From positions 148,621-212,620 of the forward strand of contig NZ_BMPY01000011.1 in assembly GCF_014647835.1 (NCBI RefSeq): a stretch of 64,000 nucleotides of DNA, written 5' to 3'. The DNA comes from Microbispora rosea subsp. aerata (GTDB lineage Bacteria; Actinomycetota; Actinomycetes; Streptosporangiales; Streptosporangiaceae). Below the pieces are notes generated by a model. That model was not told the origin of the DNA, made no database searches, and saw only the letters and a program-made list of their open reading frames with translations. Made by a program: the position numbers and the translations under genes. Below, in pieces: positions 62,334-64,000 of the stretch (the stretch's first letter is position 1; every line of letters starts with the position of its first letter).

Positions 62334-63912
62334 CGGGCACCTCCCGACAGTCCGGCAGGATGCGCGCGACCAGGATGCAGGTGTCGTCGCTGGTGTTGCT
62401 CGGGGAGAGGGCCTCCATGACCGCCGCCACCCGGTCCTGCGGCGGCACCTTCGGCACGGTGCCGGCGATCGCCGCGCTGAGGGCGTCCAGGCCCTCGAAC
62501 AGGTCTCGGCCGGGCCGTTCGATCAGGCCGTCGGTGAACATGAGGAGCAGGTCGTCCGGCTCCAGCCGGATCTCGGCGCAGCTGTAGGTCACGTCCTCGA
62601 AGACGCCGAGCAGTATGCCGGGGTGCAGCAGCCGGTGGACCTCGTTCCCCCGCATGAGCAGCATCGGCGGGTGGCCGGCGTGGGTCCATCTCAGCGTGCG
62701 GTCCGAGGTCCGGTAGTGGGCCACCACCGACGTCGCCATCACGTCGGGCCGCATCCGCCGCAGCAGCCGGTTGAGCGCCGCGAGGATCTGCGCCGGATCG
62801 TGGTCGGCGAAGGCCAGACCGGTGATCGCGTGCCGCAGCTTGGCCATCGCGGAGGCGGCGGCGAGGCCGTGCCCGGCGACGTCCCCGACGGCCAGCAACG
62901 CCTCTTCGTGGTCGAGGTGGATGGCCTGGTACCAGTCGCCGCCCAGCGGCGCCGTCTCGGCCGGGAAGTAGCGCACGCCGATCTGCAGCCCGGGCACCGC
63001 GTCCTGCATCGGCAGGATGATGCTCTGCAGCCGCGCGGTGAGCTGCGACTCCTCCTCCAGCCGCTGGGTGACCTCGGCCAGCTCGTCGGCGGTCCTGCGC
63101 CAGTCGGTCACGTCCTGCACGACGGCGTGGATCTCGATGGGCCGCCCGGTCACGTCCCTGCCGGCCTCGGCCATGGCCCGGATGTGCCGGTATTCGCCGC
63201 CGGCGCGGATGCGGATCTCGAAGTCGTACGGCCCGCCGCCGCGGGCGAGCGTCGTGAGCGCGCGCTCGACGATTGGGACGTCGTCGGGGTGGGCGATCTG
63301 GCGGTAGTGCTCGAGCGGGAACGGCCCCTCGGCCGGGTCGCGGCGGTGGATGGCGTAGAGCCGGTCGGACCACTCGACGTCACCGGTGACCAGGCTCCAG
63401 TGTCCCCAGCCGAGGTGGCCCAGGCGCTCGGTCTGCGACAGCCGGGCCGACACCCGCCCCTCCTTGTCGCGAGGCGCCCAGGAGGCGAGCAGGCCGCCGT
63501 GCAGCGGGGCGATCCGGACGCGGTAGGTGGCCGGCAGGTGCACGCCGACCCCCTCTTCCCAGTGCACGTAGGGATCGATCTCTTCGGGCGTCCCCGTCTG
63601 GATGACCCGGAGATAGGCGTCCCACAGCGGGGAGCCGGCGACGCCCGGGTACGCCTCGAGCAGGCGCAGGCCGACGAAATCCTTGCCGGTCCTGCCGCGG
63701 AGGTCCCTGGCCTCGGAACTGGCCGCGAGCACCTCGAAGTCGGGGATCGCTCCGGCCGGATCTCGAACGGGCACGAGCCAGGCGCCCAGGATCGGGATCG
63801 CGTCGAGCATGGCCTGCACGACTGCGGCCGTCGCTTCGCGAGGTGATTCGCCGTAATCGGCAGACAGGCCGCTCAGAGCGTGTTTGAGAAGGGTCGATAA
63901 CGGTCTGCGCAT
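62326..63912 (-). CDS. PAS-domain SpoIIE/RsbU-type PP2C phosphatase, 5' end apparently altered by IS insertion
   Basis: A 528-residue protein: an N-terminal PAS-like domain (about residues 15-150), a second PAS (about 165-285, GDVEWSDRLYAIHRRDPAEG) and a SpoIIE PP2C domain with LGGDWYQAIHL, VGDVAGHGL and FTDGLIER. It is expected to dephosphorylate STAS proteins such as the one translated right after it. The first 13 residues (MRRPLSTLLKHAL) are encoded by what looks like the left end of an IS element, so the native start and promoter are probably lost. Catalytic acidic residues are present. Confidence 0.85.
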   Translation of the reverse strand: MRRPLSTLLKHALSGLSADYGESPREATAAVVQAMLDAIPILGAWLVPVRDPAGAIPDFEVLAASSEARDLRGRTGKDFVGLRLLEAYPGVAGSPLWDAYLRVIQTGTPEEIDPYVHWEEGVGVHLPATYRVRIAPLHGGLLASWAPRDKEGRVSARLSQTERLGHLGWGHWSLVTGDVEWSDRLYAIHRRDPAEGPFPLEHYRQIAHPDDVPIVERALTTLARGGGPYDFEIRIRAGGEYRHIRAMAEAGRDVTGRPIEIHAVVQDVTDWRRTADELAEVTQRLEEESQLTARLQSIILPMQDAVPGLQIGVRYFPAETAPLGGDWYQAIHLDHEEALLAVGDVAGHGLAAASAMAKLRHAITGLAFADHDPAQILAALNRLLRRMRPDVMATSVVAHYRTSDRTLRWTHAGHPPMLLMRGNEVHRLLHPGILLGVFEDVTYSCAEIRLEPDDLLLMFTDGLIERPGRDLFEGLDALSAAIAGTVPKVPPQDRVAAVMEALSPSNTSDDTCILVARILPDCREVPDA

Positions 63913-64000
63913 CTCGCCGCCGTGACCACCGTCGAATCGCGATCATGACGGGGTGCCCCGCGAACGCCGCTACCCCTCCGACCTGACCGACGCCCAATGG
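63875..64000 (+). mobile_element. Left end of an IS5-family insertion sequence (cut by window edge)
   Basis: The probable terminal repeat AGAGCGTGTTTGAGAAGG begins at 63875, 78 bases before a transposase start, the usual spacing. The other end, target duplication and full transposase lie outside the window, so the boundary is an inference. Confidence 0.6.
63953..64000 (+). CDS. IS5-family transposase, N-terminal 16 codons
   Basis: A GTG opens the frame PRERRYPSDLTDAQW, the typical beginning of IS5-type (DUF4096 plus DDE) transposases of actinobacteria. The remainder is beyond the window, so intactness and catalytic residues cannot be checked. Confidence 0.85.
   Translation, partial: MPRERRYPSDLTDAQW

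Overview
This is a very GC-rich chromosomal segment from an actinobacterium. The evidence for that is the GTG and TTG starts, leaderless genes, a bacterial proteasome activator, and the conserved fhaA-fhaB-pstP-rodA-pbpA-pknA-pknB / trpG / crgA / ppiA block that sits not far from oriC in this phylum. The mix of genes (EspI-like ATPase, GH10/CE4 pair, HelR-like helicase, several partner-switching and two-component proteins) fits the Streptosporangiales best (a Streptosporangium / Microbispora / Nonomuraea type of organism). That placement is an inference from gene content, not a computed phylogeny.

Left part (1-10.3 kb): a NarL-type two-component pair with a DedA protein; a secreted GH10 xylanase in an operon with a CE4 deacetylase under a sigma70-type promoter and a palindromic xylanase-type operator; a MerR-HEAT regulator with a HEAT-repeat partner; then an accessory stretch with an orphan 410-residue protein, a decayed second copy of the HEAT gene, a DHA2 drug-efflux transporter and a tRNA-Ser(UGA).

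Central part (10.4-43.3 kb): a 907-residue repeat-rich ParA/MinD-like ATPase, quinone oxidoreductase, Bpa proteasome activator, HAD phosphatase, cold-shock protein, pheA-serS, and a group of envelope glycosyltransferases and membrane proteins. These are followed by signalling genes (STAS, OmpR/histidine kinase pair, RsbW-like kinase, PAS-GAF-PAS kinase), Ogt, a TPP-riboswitch-controlled NCS1 transporter with a nearby TenA (thiamine-precursor salvage), rhodanese, an Fpg/Nei glycosylase, GPP34, an LCP cell-wall ligase and two CNNM-type membrane proteins.

Right part (43.8-59.6 kb): tRNA-Leu(CAG), then seven tightly overlapping genes for Ser/Thr phospho-signalling and elongation/division of the cell wall, followed by pabA/trpG, crgA, a rhomboid protease, ppiA and a HelD/HelR-type RNA polymerase helicase. 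The helicase has a striking upstream region: nested palindromes, an opposing promoter overlapping its start codon, a short hairpin, an intrinsic terminator and a 35-codon ORF with a perfect ribosome-binding site.

Right edge (60-64 kb): a zinc-dependent dehydrogenase operon, a STAS / SpoIIE-type phosphatase pair, and the first 16 codons of an IS5-family transposase, whose left end appears to have replaced the start of the phosphatase gene.

Small repeats are common in the gaps (10-bp phased repeats, a 15-bp minisatellite, 25-35-bp degenerate repeats), and DnaA-box pairs lie next to pheA and crgA. No CRISPR array, integrase, phage or secondary-metabolite cluster was seen.
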